DNA from: Sellimonas caecigallum
GTDB taxonomy: Bacteria > Bacillota > Clostridia > Lachnospirales > Lachnospiraceae
DNA: 64,000 bases
Direction of reading: 5' to 3'
Assembly (NCBI RefSeq): GCF_019754295.1
Contig: NZ_VIRV01000009.1
Location: forward strand, 33,428-97,427
Below, piece by piece: positions 8,644 to 16,876 of this stretch. The position numbers were made by a program, and so were the translations under genes. Positions within the stretch are counted from its first letter, which is position 1; each line of letters begins with the position of its first letter. The notes below the pieces were generated by a model. It was not told the DNA's origin and ran no database searches. It saw only the letters and a list, made by a program, of their open reading frames with translations.

Positions 8644-8691
8644 GGATAGGGTACATTTTAAAAGATCGAATTTATGATTCAGGAGGAACTT

Positions 8692-10614
8692 ATGATTTTA
8701 GCATGCCATAACCTGGACAAATCGTTTGGAGAGCAGGTTATCGTAAGAAACGGCTCTTTTCATATAGAAGAACACGAAAAAGCCGCCCTTGTCGGAATCA
8801 ACGGCGCCGGTAAATCCACAATCCTGAAGATGATTGTAAAAGAGCTGCCTGCGGACAGCGGAGAGGTCATTCTCTCCAAAGGAAAACAGATCGGTTACCT
8901 TTCCCAGCATCCCATGACGGACACTTCACGAACCATCTATGAAGAGGTAAAAACTGCCAAACAATACCTCATAGATATGGAAACTCAAATCCGCTCTATC
9001 GAGCTGGAGCTGAAGTCTCTTACAGGGGACGCACTGGATGACCGGCTTGCTTCTTATCACAATCTTATGGCCCGCTTTGAACGTGAAGACGGCTATGCGT
9101 ACGAAAGCGAGATTGTCGGCGTCCTAAAGGGGCTCGGATTTTTAGAAGAAGATTTTACAAAGCCTGTATCCGCTCTTTCCGGAGGCCAAAAAACTCGAGT
9201 ATCCCTCGGCAAACTTCTGCTCACTAAACCAGACGTCCTGCTTCTCGATGAGCCCACCAACCATCTTGATCTCAATTCCATCGCCTGGCTTGAGACATAC
9301 CTGATGAATTATCCGGGAGCTGTCCTGATCGTCTCCCACGACCGCTATTTTCTTAATCGGGTCGTTACCAAAATCATCGAAGTAGAGGCAGGAGAAATCC
9401 ATACATACATGGGCAATTATCAGGATTATGCGTCAAAAAAGCAGCAAATCCGCGAGGCCAAACTCAAAGAATACTTAAATCAGCAGCAAGAAATCCGGCA
9501 TCAGGAAGCAGTCATTGAAAAACTCCGTTCTTTTAATCGGGAAAAATCTATCAAAAGAGCGGAAAGCCGTGAAAAAATGTTGGCTAAGATGGAGCGGGTA
9601 GAAAAACCAGTGGAACTGCATACCGATATTCACCTGAAACTGGAGCCGTCCGTCATCAGCGGAAACGATGTGCTTACTGTAGAGCATTTAAGCAAATCTT
9701 TCCCAAACCAAACTCTTTTTACGGATATCAATTTTGAAATCAAGCGGGGCGAGCATGTAGCAGTCATCGGCGATAACGGAACAGGGAAGACGACACTTCT
9801 CAAAATCTTAAACGAGGTCATCCCTGCAGACGGCGGAACATTTACTCTTGGCTCCAATGTAAAGATCGGGTACTATGATCAGGAGCACCACGTCCTCCAT
9901 ATGGACAAGACCGTCTTCGATGAAATTTCTGACGACTATCCACGGCTTACTAACACTGAAATCCGTAATATGCTGGCCGCCTTTCTCTTTACCGGGGACG
10001 ATGTCTACAAACTGATCAAAGATTTGAGCGGTGGAGAGCGTGGACGGGTATCTCTCGCAAAGCTGATGCTTTCCGAGGCCAATTTTCTGATCCTGGACGA
10101 GCCAACCAACCATCTCGATGTAGCATCAAAGGAAATTCTGGAAAAAGCGCTGAATGATTATACCGGAACTGTCCTCTATGTGTCTCATGACCGTTACTTT
10201 ATCAATCAGACAGCCACCCGAATTCTGGATCTTGTAAACCATAAATTTGTCAACTATATCGGAAATTACGATTACTATCTGGAGAAAAAAGAGGAATTGA
10301 CTGCCGCTTATGCCGCACCATTGGAAGAACCTGTGACGGCAGCATCTGGGGCCAACAGCGATTCCGCCGGAAAGCTGGACTGGAAAGCGCAGAAAGAAGC
10401 CCAGGCAAAAGAGCGTAAACGTCAAAATGATTTAAAACGCACAGAAGAACAGATTGAAAAACTGGAGACACGGAATCAGGAAATCGATACTCTCCTTACA
10501 CGTGAAGATATCTACTCCAACTCCGTGAAATGCCAGGAACTGGCAAAAGAAAAAGCTGCCATCTCAGAAGAGCTGGCTGAATTATACGAAAAATGGGAAG
10601 GACTGGCCGAATAG
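8692..10614 (+). CDS. ABC-F family ATPase, YdiF/Uup type
   Basis: A 640-residue protein with two ABC ATPase domains and no membrane part. Walker A motifs are GINGAGKST (35-43) and GDNGTGKTT; signatures are LSGGQ and LSGGE; each is followed by LLDEPTNHLD or ILDEPTNHLD. The linker holds the basic helices of ABC-F proteins and the C-terminus is a charged coiled coil of about 100 residues. ABC-F proteins act on the ribosome, in translation control or antibiotic protection. The position beside rex matches ydiF of Bacillus, so a housekeeping role is more likely than resistance. ATG at 8692 is chosen over 8674 because AGGAGG lies between them. Confidence 0.9.
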   Translation: MILACHNLDKSFGEQVIVRNGSFHIEEHEKAALVGINGAGKSTILKMIVKELPADSGEVILSKGKQIGYLSQHPMTDTSRTIYEEVKTAKQYLIDMETQIRSIELELKSLTGDALDDRLASYHNLMARFEREDGYAYESEIVGVLKGLGFLEEDFTKPVSALSGGQKTRVSLGKLLLTKPDVLLLDEPTNHLDLNSIAWLETYLMNYPGAVLIVSHDRYFLNRVVTKIIEVEAGEIHTYMGNYQDYASKKQQIREAKLKEYLNQQQEIRHQEAVIEKLRSFNREKSIKRAESREKMLAKMERVEKPVELHTDIHLKLEPSVISGNDVLTVEHLSKSFPNQTLFTDINFEIKRGEHVAVIGDNGTGKTTLLKILNEVIPADGGTFTLGSNVKIGYYDQEHHVLHMDKTVFDEISDDYPRLTNTEIRNMLAAFLFTGDDVYKLIKDLSGGERGRVSLAKLMLSEANFLILDEPTNHLDVASKEILEKALNDYTGTVLYVSHDRYFINQTATRILDLVNHKFVNYIGNYDYYLEKKEELTAAYAAPLEEPVTAASGANSDSAGKLDWKAQKEAQAKERKRQNDLKRTEEQIEKLETRNQEIDTLLTREDIYSNSVKCQELAKEKAAISEELAELYEKWEGLAE

Positions 10615-10632
10615 TGGCAGTCCTTCCTTTTT
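10596..10632. terminator. Bidirectional terminator between abc-F and icd
   Basis: The arms GGAAGGACTG (10596-10605) and CAGTCCTTCC (10618-10627) form a hairpin that includes the last codons and stop of the ABC-F gene. On the plus strand it runs into TTTTT; on the minus strand into CATTTTTCG. It can end both this gene and the convergent icd. Confidence 0.85.
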
Positions 10633-10671
10633 CATCTCTTTTGTGAGAATCGGTATATTCTTGATTATTTA

Positions 10672-11880
10672 TCAGAAATTTTTGCTAATTCTTTCCGCAA
10701 CAGCTTTTATGAATCCCTCACTGTTCAATACCATTGGGTTTTCTATTGTCGTGATAAGCGCCAGATCTTTTGTCATTTGACCTCCTTCGATTGTCTCAAT
10801 GGTGGCTTTTTCCAGGCAGTCGGCAAAATCCTGAAGTTCCTTGTTTCCATCCAATTCTCCACGCTTTCTAAGCGCTCCGCTCCAGGCAAAAATTGTTGCC
10901 ACAGAGTTTGTGGATGTCTCTTCGCCTTTCAGATGTTTATAATAATGTCTCTGCACCGTTCCGTGGGCAGCCTCATATTCATAGTATCCGTCTGGAGATA
11001 CGAGGACAGATGTCATCATAGCCAGAGAGCCGAAAGCGGAGGAAATCATATCGCTCATCACATCTCCATCATAATTTTTACAAGCCCATATATATCCGCC
11101 TTCCGATTTCATGACACGTGCTACGGCATCGTCGATCAGCGTATAGAAATAAGTAATCCCTGCTTTCTCAAACTGTTTTTTGTATTCCGCGTCAAAAATC
11201 TCCTGGAAAATATCTTTAAAAGTGTGATCGTATTTTTTCGAAATCGTATCTTTTGTGGCAAACCAGAGATCCTGCTTTGTGTCCAGAGCATAAGCAAAAC
11301 AGCTTCTCGCAAAGCTTGCGATAGAACCACTCAAGTTATGCATCCCTTGAATAATGCCGTCTCCCTCAAACTGATGGATCAGTTCTCTTGTCTCGGTCCC
11401 GTCCTCAGCAGTAAATACAAGTTCTGCCTTTCCTTTTCCGGACACCTTCATTTCTGTCCCTTTGTAGACGTCCCCATATGCATGTCTTGCAATGGTGATC
11501 GGCTTTTTCCAGTTTTTCACGCATGGTTCAATTCCCTTTACAACGATCGGAGCGCGAAATACGGTTCCATCCAAAATAGCACGAATCGTTCCATTCGGAC
11601 TCTTCCACATTTCTTTCAGATCATACTCTTCCATTCTGGCTGCATTTGGTGTGATTGTTGCACATTTGACAGCCACTTTATATTTCTTTGTGGCCATCGC
11701 GCTGTCGACAGTTACCTGGTCGTCAGTCTCGTTTCTGTGTTCAAGTCCCAGGTCGTAATACTCTGTCTTCAGATCCACAAAAGGAAGGATCAGATGATCT
11801 TTGATCATCGCCCAGAGAATCCTTGTCATTTCATCCCCATCCATCTCTACGATAGGTATCTGCATCTTGATTTTTTCCAT
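10672..11880 (-). CDS. icd: NADP-dependent isocitrate dehydrogenase
   Basis: A 402-residue enzyme that converts isocitrate to 2-oxoglutarate and makes NADPH. Motifs include [13 protein letters not shown] at the N-terminus, the substrate loop [17 protein letters not shown], the metal-binding aspartates in [11 protein letters not shown] and the C-terminal cofactor region [11 protein letters not shown]. It belongs to the IDH1-like (eukaryotic-type, about 400 residue) subfamily. ATG at 11880 gives the normal N-terminus; upstream ATGs overlap the end of the gntR gene. It is third in a unit after the Re-citrate synthase homologue and gntR, so it completes the citrate branch to glutamate, apart from aconitase. 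Confidence 0.93.
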   Translation of the reverse strand: MEKIKMQIPIVEMDGDEMTRILWAMIKDHLILPFVDLKTEYYDLGLEHRNETDDQVTVDSAMATKKYKVAVKCATITPNAARMEEYDLKEMWKSPNGTIRAILDGTVFRAPIVVKGIEPCVKNWKKPITIARHAYGDVYKGTEMKVSGKGKAELVFTAEDGTETRELIHQFEGDGIIQGMHNLSGSIASFARSCFAYALDTKQDLWFATKDTISKKYDHTFKDIFQEIFDAEYKKQFEKAGITYFYTLIDDAVARVMKSEGGYIWACKNYDGDVMSDMISSAFGSLAMMTSVLVSPDGYYEYEAAHGTVQRHYYKHLKGEETSTNSVATIFAWSGALRKRGELDGNKELQDFADCLEKATIETIEGGQMTKDLALITTIENPMVLNSEGFIKAVAERISKNF

Positions 11881-11899
11881 ACGTGGTATCCCTCTCTTT

Positions 11900-12556
11900 C
11901 TATTCATTTCCGATTTCATCCAGACGAAGGTGCTGTACTACGTGCCTGATATGTTCTTCCATCAGCTTCTCTGCCTGGTCTTCATCGCGTTGTTTCATTG
12001 CTTCCAGAATTTTCATATGTTCCCCGATGGATTTCTCAGCTCGGTTCTCTGTACGAATCGAACGTTTTCTCGCCATCTCTACGTAACGATGGAAGTCTGT
12101 CAGAAGATGCTTTAGCATCCTGCTTCCGCACGCTTCATATAATATCACATGGAATTTGCCGTCAAGCTGTGCAAGCTGTTCTGTCATCCCTTTTTTTCTA
12201 TAAAATTCTGACAAAAGCAGCATTTCCTCCATCTCGTCTATCTGCTCCTGGGAAACCCGCTTTGCGGCAAGCCGCGCTGCCAGACCTTCCAGCCTGATGC
12301 GGATCATATAGATATCCCTCACGTCTTCCGCGGAAATCCCATTTACATAAGTCCCTTTATTGGGGACAATGGTCACAAGGCCTTCAAGCTCCAGCTGTCT
12401 GAGTGCTTCCCTTACCGGTGTCCGGCTTACCCCAAGCTCTTTTCCTATAGTCACTTCCCGAAGTTCGTCGCCTTCTTTATACTTTCCGGTTAAAATTCCA
12501 TCCCTCAGTGTCCGGAATACTTTTCCGCTCAATGAATAATCCTGATATGTCTCCAT
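11900..12556 (-). CDS. GntR-family regulator, FCD type
   Basis: A 218-residue regulator. The N-terminal winged helix (about 8-75) shows [19 protein letters not shown], then [20 protein letters not shown]; the C-terminal FCD all-helical domain (about 80-215) is the effector-binding part. It lies between the Re-citrate synthase homologue and icd, 22 nt after one and 19 nt before the other. A perfect palindrome containing TTGTATACAA, a typical site for FCD-type GntR proteins, overlaps the promoter of the unit. The likely role is autoregulation and control of citrate synthesis; the effector could be citrate or another organic acid, which is an inference. Confidence 0.85.
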   Translation of the reverse strand: METYQDYSLSGKVFRTLRDGILTGKYKEGDELREVTIGKELGVSRTPVREALRQLELEGLVTIVPNKGTYVNGISAEDVRDIYMIRIRLEGLAARLAAKRVSQEQIDEMEEMLLLSEFYRKKGMTEQLAQLDGKFHVILYEACGSRMLKHLLTDFHRYVEMARKRSIRTENRAEKSIGEHMKILEAMKQRDEDQAEKLMEEHIRHVVQHLRLDEIGNE

Positions 12557-12578
12557 TATACCTCTCTTTACCTCTCAT

Positions 12579-13967
12579 TTAAAGAATGATCTGCATTTCG
12601 TGACAAAGTTCTGTGATCTTCCGCACCATTTCTGCATCTGTCATAACTGTAACTCTTCCCTCTTCGTACTGCATGTCTACCCATTTCTTTACTTCTTGTA
12701 CAAGCAGGGAATCTTTCCCCACATTTCTCTCTTTCGGGAGTTTATAATATGTATTGATCCAGTGTGCGATTCCGGCAATCCCGGAAGTGTTAGACACAGA
12801 AACGACAGCCGGTCGGTTCAGGAATTTGCCGGTGTCAAAAATATTATAGATCTCTTCATTTTTCAAAAGTCCGTCGGCATGGATCCCAGCTCTTGTCACA
12901 TTGAAATTTTTCCCGACAAACGGTGTGTGTTCCGGGATATGGTATCCAATTTCCTTCTCGTAGTACTCTGCCAGCTCCGTGATAACAGTCGTATCCATAC
13001 CATCCAACGTCCCTCGAAGCTGTGCATACTCAAATATCATTGCTTCCAGAGGAGTGTTTCCTGTTCGTTCTCCAATTCCAAACAATGAACAGTTTACCCC
13101 GCACGCCCCATAAAGCCAGGCCGTCGTGGCATTGCTGACCGCCTTGTAAAAATCATTGTGCCCGTGAAATTCGATAAGTTCGCTCGGGACACCGGCATGG
13201 ATCATAATCCCATAGATAATCCCCGGGACAGACCTTGGAATAACAGCTCCTGGATAATTGACGCCATATCCCATCGTATCACACACTCTCACTTTGATCG
13301 GGATATGATACTCTGCCATCAGATTCATTAGTTCCAGACAAAATGGAATCACAAATCCGTAAATATCGGATCTCGTAATATCTTCCAGGTGGCAGCGCGG
13401 GCTTACCCCGATCTCCAGGCACTGGCGGATTACAGAGAGATAGTGCTCCATCGCTTCCCGTCTCGTCATCTTCAGTTTATAAAAAATGTGATAATCGGAA
13501 CAGCTTACGAGGATTCCCGTCTCTTTCAAACCGATATCTTTTACAAGCTCAAAATCTTTTTTGCTGGCGCGGATCCAGCTTGTCACTTCCGGGAAATCAT
13601 ATCCTCTTTCAAGACATTTGTAGACGGCATCCCTGTCTTTTTTGCTGTAAAGGAAGAATTCGCTCTGACGGATCTTTCCCTTTGGTCCACCCAACCTGTG
13701 AAAATAATCGTAGATCGTCACGATCTGTTCCGTTGTGTATGGCGCCCTGGACTGCTGTCCGTCGCGGAATGTCGTATCCGTAATCCAGATATCATCCGGC
13801 ATACAGTGCGGAACAATACGATCGTTAAAGGCAATCTTCGGTATCTCGTCATATGGAAACAGATTCCGGAAAACATTCGGTGTATCCACATCCACAAGCG
13901 GATACATATGTTCTTCCAGCTGAAGCAGATTGTTGTGATAATTCATGTAGACTCTTCTATTTTCCAT
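12579..13967 (-). CDS. Re-citrate synthase-like HMGL-family enzyme
   Basis: A 462-residue member of the isopropylmalate/homocitrate synthase (DRE-TIM) family. The metal and acyl-CoA site appears in ITDTTFRDGQQSRAPYT, with EFHGHNDFYKAV as the paired HxH metal motif and FNVTRAGIHADGL later. These features, the length near 450 and the coupling to icd match the Re-citrate synthase first characterised in Clostridium kluyveri, which makes citrate from oxaloacetate and acetyl-CoA in anaerobes lacking the usual enzyme. Automatic annotation would often call it 2-isopropylmalate synthase. It lacks the LeuA regulatory domain. ATG at 13967 follows AAGGAG; an upstream TTG is rejected. No aconitase is in the window. 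Confidence 0.82.
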   Translation of the reverse strand: MENRRVYMNYHNNLLQLEEHMYPLVDVDTPNVFRNLFPYDEIPKIAFNDRIVPHCMPDDIWITDTTFRDGQQSRAPYTTEQIVTIYDYFHRLGGPKGKIRQSEFFLYSKKDRDAVYKCLERGYDFPEVTSWIRASKKDFELVKDIGLKETGILVSCSDYHIFYKLKMTRREAMEHYLSVIRQCLEIGVSPRCHLEDITRSDIYGFVIPFCLELMNLMAEYHIPIKVRVCDTMGYGVNYPGAVIPRSVPGIIYGIMIHAGVPSELIEFHGHNDFYKAVSNATTAWLYGACGVNCSLFGIGERTGNTPLEAMIFEYAQLRGTLDGMDTTVITELAEYYEKEIGYHIPEHTPFVGKNFNVTRAGIHADGLLKNEEIYNIFDTGKFLNRPAVVSVSNTSGIAGIAHWINTYYKLPKERNVGKDSLLVQEVKKWVDMQYEEGRVTVMTDAEMVRKITELCHEMQIIL

Positions 13968-13991
13968 TTCAATTCTCCTTCTTTGCAATTT

Positions 13992-14026
13992 TGTATAATT
14001 GTATACAATTATACAACCTATGTCAA
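13992..14026 (-). promoter_or_regulatory. Promoter with overlapping 24-bp palindromic operator
   Basis: On the minus strand TTGACA (14021-14026), 17 nt, TACAAT (13998-14003). A perfect palindrome of half-sites TGTATAATTGTA and TACAATTATACA (13992-14015) covers the -10 box and most of the spacer. Its centre TTGTATACAA fits FCD-type GntR operators, and a GntR gene is second in the unit. Confidence 0.82.
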
Positions 14027-14040
14027 TACTTTAACGTAAT

Positions 14041-14087
14041 AAAAGAGGAAAATGTTCCGCCGAATCAACAGATCATTTTCCTCTTTT
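14041..14087 (-). terminator. Hairpin terminator after the DUF1653 gene
   Basis: A perfect 14-bp inverted repeat (14041-14054 with 14074-14087, 19-nt loop) rich in A/T at the base lies 27 nt past the DUF1653 stop. On the minus strand the second arm ends TTTTATTA. It separates this unit from the Re-citrate synthase promoter. Confidence 0.7.
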
Positions 14088-14113
14088 ATTTTTTCGTCTC
14101 CCGAACCAGGATC

Positions 14114-14650
14114 CTATCTTCTTCTTTCGTACTTAATCAATGTCTGGAGATATTTCTCAATATCGAGTATCCGAAAATAAAGATCTCCGCTTTTTTCTGT
14201 AAAATCAAGGCTTTGGGCAATGGATTCCAGAAGCTGATCATCCAATTCTGACCGATGCCGCTGGAGAAAAGCAAGCTTCTCTTCATTTTTCCCCAATTCC
14301 AGAAAAGCCAGAAGAAGCTGCACGCTCTTCTCGTCATCCTCATGGCTTTTTCCTTCCTTTCGATCTGGCTGAAACGGACATCCTTCATTTGGTTCCGCAA
14401 TCTTCTCAAACAAATATTCCTGGGATGATTCCGGAAATTTCCCTGGCTCTGCCTTACTCATAAACATTGGGAGGGGTTTTGCATAAACGGGATGATCCCC
14501 GTACATTCCCTCATAGATGACAAGCTCTTCCAGCGTCTCCGTATGTCTTGCCACCGCCAGAATCCGGTATATCTCTCCTTCAAAATGCCGGTAGTACTGC
14601 CCTTTCTCCGGTATCTCTCGTCCCAAAGTGAATCCTCCTTTTTCAAACAA
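14114..14650 (-). CDS. DUF1653 domain protein
   Basis: A 178-residue protein. The first 75 residues form a DUF1653 unit: KGQYYRHFEGEIYRILAVA, then ELVIYEGMYGDHPVYAKPLPMF, a small beta-rich domain found in many bacteria with unknown role. The rest (about 85-178) is acidic and helical with no recognised motif. It starts 3 nt after the threonine ammonia-lyase stop, so the two are co-translated. The C-terminal extension is longer than in most DUF1653 proteins (often 70-100 residues). Function is unknown. Confidence 0.7.
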   Translation of the reverse strand: MFEKGGFTLGREIPEKGQYYRHFEGEIYRILAVARHTETLEELVIYEGMYGDHPVYAKPLPMFMSKAEPGKFPESSQEYLFEKIAEPNEGCPFQPDRKEGKSHEDDEKSVQLLLAFLELGKNEEKLAFLQRHRSELDDQLLESIAQSLDFTEKSGDLYFRILDIEKYLQTLIKYERRR

Positions 14651-14653
14651 TGA

Positions 14654-15868
14654 TTAGTACAGCTTTGCCCCGATCAGTTTCGGACGGAACCCTTTTTCTT
14701 CCAGCGCTGACAAAATTTCCTGCTTATGTTCCGTACCGAAGGCCTCCATCGTGATACGAAGTTCCACCGCCGCATTCCGGTTTGTACTTACAAACTGGTT
14801 ATGTTCCAGCTTGATGACGTTTCCCTGGGCATCCGCAATGGTCTTCGCCACTCTCACAAGCTCGCCCGGTTTATCCGGAAGAAGCACCGATACGGAGAAG
14901 ATCCGATCTCTCTGGATCAGGCCATGCTGCACGATAGATGCCATTGTAATGACGTCCATATTTCCTCCGCTCAGGATACAGACTGCCTTTTTCCCTTTTA
15001 GTTTCATCTGTTTTAATGCCGCCACAGAGAGAAGACCAGAATTTTCTACAACCATCTTGTGATTTTCTACCATATCAAGGAATGCTCCGATGAGTTCATC
15101 GTCGTCCACTGTCAAAATCTGATCCACATTTTCCTTCACATATTCAAATGTTTGTGTTCCAACTTTTTTGACAGCTGTACCATCTGCGATCGTATTGGCA
15201 CTTGGAAGCTCTACCGGTTCTCCTGCTTTTAAGGCCGCCTTCATGCTTGCCGCTTCCGATGGCTCCACACCGATTACCTTGATTTTCGGATTCAGCATTT
15301 TGGCGAGCGTGGATACCCCTGCTGCCAGTCCGCCTCCACCGATCGGCACAATGATGTAATCCACAGTAGGGAGTTCCTGTACGATTTCCATCGCAATCGT
15401 TCCTTGTCCGGTTGCCACATCCAGATCGTCAAAAGGATGCACAAATGTATATCCATGTTCTTTGGCAAGTTCATATGCTTTGCTGCAGGCATCGTCATAA
15501 ACGTCTCCGTGAAGCACCACATCCGCCCCGAGATTTTTTGTGCGGTTTACTTTGATCAGCGGAGTAATCGTAGGCATGACGATCGTCGCCTTACATCCGA
15601 ACTCTCTTGCCGCGTACGCTACACCCTGCGCATGATTTCCGGCCGACGCTGTGATCAGTCCTTTTTTCTTCTCTTCCTCTGTAAGCGTGCTGATCTTATA
15701 GTATGCTCCCCGGATTTTGTAAGCACCGGTATGCTGCATGTTTTCCGGCTTTAAAAAGATTTTGCCCCCGGTCTCCTCGCTCAAATATTCGCTGTAAACA
15801 AGTTTGGTCGGGTTTGTCACTTTCTTTACGAGTTCGCTCGCTTCTTCAAATTTCTCCAATGTCATCAT
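14654..15868 (-). CDS. ilvA: Threonine ammonia-lyase with ACT domain
   Basis: A 404-residue PLP enzyme that deaminates threonine to 2-oxobutyrate. The PLP lysine is Lys51 in TGAYKIRGA, the cofactor glycine loop is VPIGGGGLAAG, and SAGNHAQGVAYAA is the substrate loop. A single ACT domain follows at about 325-400 (VSVLLPDKPGELVRVAKTI). The short catabolic-like enzyme with one ACT domain is common in Clostridia and differs from the long biosynthetic IlvA with two ACT-like units, so the role (isoleucine synthesis or threonine fermentation) is open. It lies 39 nt after ftsY and is followed at once by the DUF1653 gene. Confidence 0.9.
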   Translation of the reverse strand: MMTLEKFEEASELVKKVTNPTKLVYSEYLSEETGGKIFLKPENMQHTGAYKIRGAYYKISTLTEEEKKKGLITASAGNHAQGVAYAAREFGCKATIVMPTITPLIKVNRTKNLGADVVLHGDVYDDACSKAYELAKEHGYTFVHPFDDLDVATGQGTIAMEIVQELPTVDYIIVPIGGGGLAAGVSTLAKMLNPKIKVIGVEPSEAASMKAALKAGEPVELPSANTIADGTAVKKVGTQTFEYVKENVDQILTVDDDELIGAFLDMVENHKMVVENSGLLSVAALKQMKLKGKKAVCILSGGNMDVITMASIVQHGLIQRDRIFSVSVLLPDKPGELVRVAKTIADAQGNVIKLEHNQFVSTNRNAAVELRITMEAFGTEHKQEILSALEEKGFRPKLIGAKLY

Positions 15869-15907
15869 AGCTGATTCCTTCTTTCCTCACTCTGTCATGT
15901 GTTTCAC

Positions 15908-16858
15908 TTAGTTCTCTTCATCCTCTTTTGCATCGTCTGTAAACAGTGCATTTACAAAATCATCCGAATTGAATTTCTGCAGATCTTCGATGCTTTCCCC
16001 AACACCAATATATTTTACCGGAATTCCGAGTTCCGCCTGGATGGCAACTGCGATTCCCCCTTTTGCAGTGCCGTCCATTTTTGTAAGGACAATCCCCGTG
16101 ATCTGGGCCGCTTCCATGAACTGTTTTGCCTGTGCAAGAGCATTCTGTCCAGTCGTCCCGTCCAATACGACAAGCGTCTCCCTGTATGCATCCGGGTACT
16201 CTCTCTCAATGACACGGTTGATCTTCTTTAGTTCCTCCATGAGATTTTTCTTATTGTGAAGACGTCCTGCCGTATCACACAGCATGACATCCGCCTTCCT
16301 GGCTTTTGCCGCCGCAACTGCATCGTAGACGACAGCCGCTGGATCAGATCCTTCCTGGCCTCCGATAAACTCTGCATTGGCGCGATCTGCCCATTCTTTT
16401 AACTGTTCTCCGGCTGCCGCCCGGAAAGTGTCAGCTGCCGCGATCACGACTTTTTTCCCTTCGCTTCTGAGTTTTCCGGCAAGTTTTCCAATCGTCGTTG
16501 TCTTTCCGACTCCGTTTACTCCGATCACAAGAACAACCGATGTCCGGTTTTCAAACTCATAGGCGGTCTCGCCGATCTGCATCTGCTCTTTGATACTATC
16601 GATCAAAAGCTGCTTGCAGTCCATCGGCTCTTTGATATGGTTTTCTTTTACTTTCTGTCTCAGATCATCAAGGATCGAGTAAGTCGCTTTGACTCCAAGA
16701 TCCCCCATAATAAGAATCTCTTCCAGCTCTTCATAGAACTCTTCGTCGATCCGGGAAAATCCGCCAAATAAACTGTCTAGCCCGGATACAATATTTTTTC
16801 TTGTCTTCGTAAGCCCTGAAACAAGCCTTCGAAAGAATCCTTTCTTTTCCTCTGCCAT
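15908..16858 (-). CDS. ftsY: Signal recognition particle receptor FtsY
   Basis: A 316-residue SRP receptor GTPase that docks ribosome-SRP complexes at the membrane. It has a short N-terminal part without the long acidic A domain of Escherichia coli, then the N domain and the G domain with P-loop GVNGVGKTTT (113-122), DTAGRLHNK and LTKMDGTAKGG. ATG at 16858 is preferred because GGAGG lies 8 nt upstream; the upstream ATG at 16873 forms part of that site. It lies 18 nt after smc, the usual clostridial order rnc-smc-ftsY. Confidence 0.95.
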   Translation of the reverse strand: MAEEKKGFFRRLVSGLTKTRKNIVSGLDSLFGGFSRIDEEFYEELEEILIMGDLGVKATYSILDDLRQKVKENHIKEPMDCKQLLIDSIKEQMQIGETAYEFENRTSVVLVIGVNGVGKTTTIGKLAGKLRSEGKKVVIAAADTFRAAAGEQLKEWADRANAEFIGGQEGSDPAAVVYDAVAAAKARKADVMLCDTAGRLHNKKNLMEELKKINRVIEREYPDAYRETLVVLDGTTGQNALAQAKQFMEAAQITGIVLTKMDGTAKGGIAVAIQAELGIPVKYIGVGESIEDLQKFNSDDFVNALFTDDAKEDEEN

Positions 16859-16876
16859 ACTTTTTTCCTCCATTTT

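Noticed and set aside
8534..8691. Rex operator in the rex/abc-F intergenic region
   Set aside because: No TTGTTAA-type inverted repeat of the right spacing could be found by eye, only promoters.
8692..10614. Antibiotic-resistance ABC-F protein
   Set aside because: The position beside rex matches the housekeeping ydiF neighbourhood; nothing in the sequence shows a resistance subtype.
12579..13967. Plain 2-isopropylmalate synthase for leucine synthesis
   Set aside because: It lacks the C-terminal regulatory domain and leu neighbours, and it is coupled to icd, which fits a Re-citrate synthase better.
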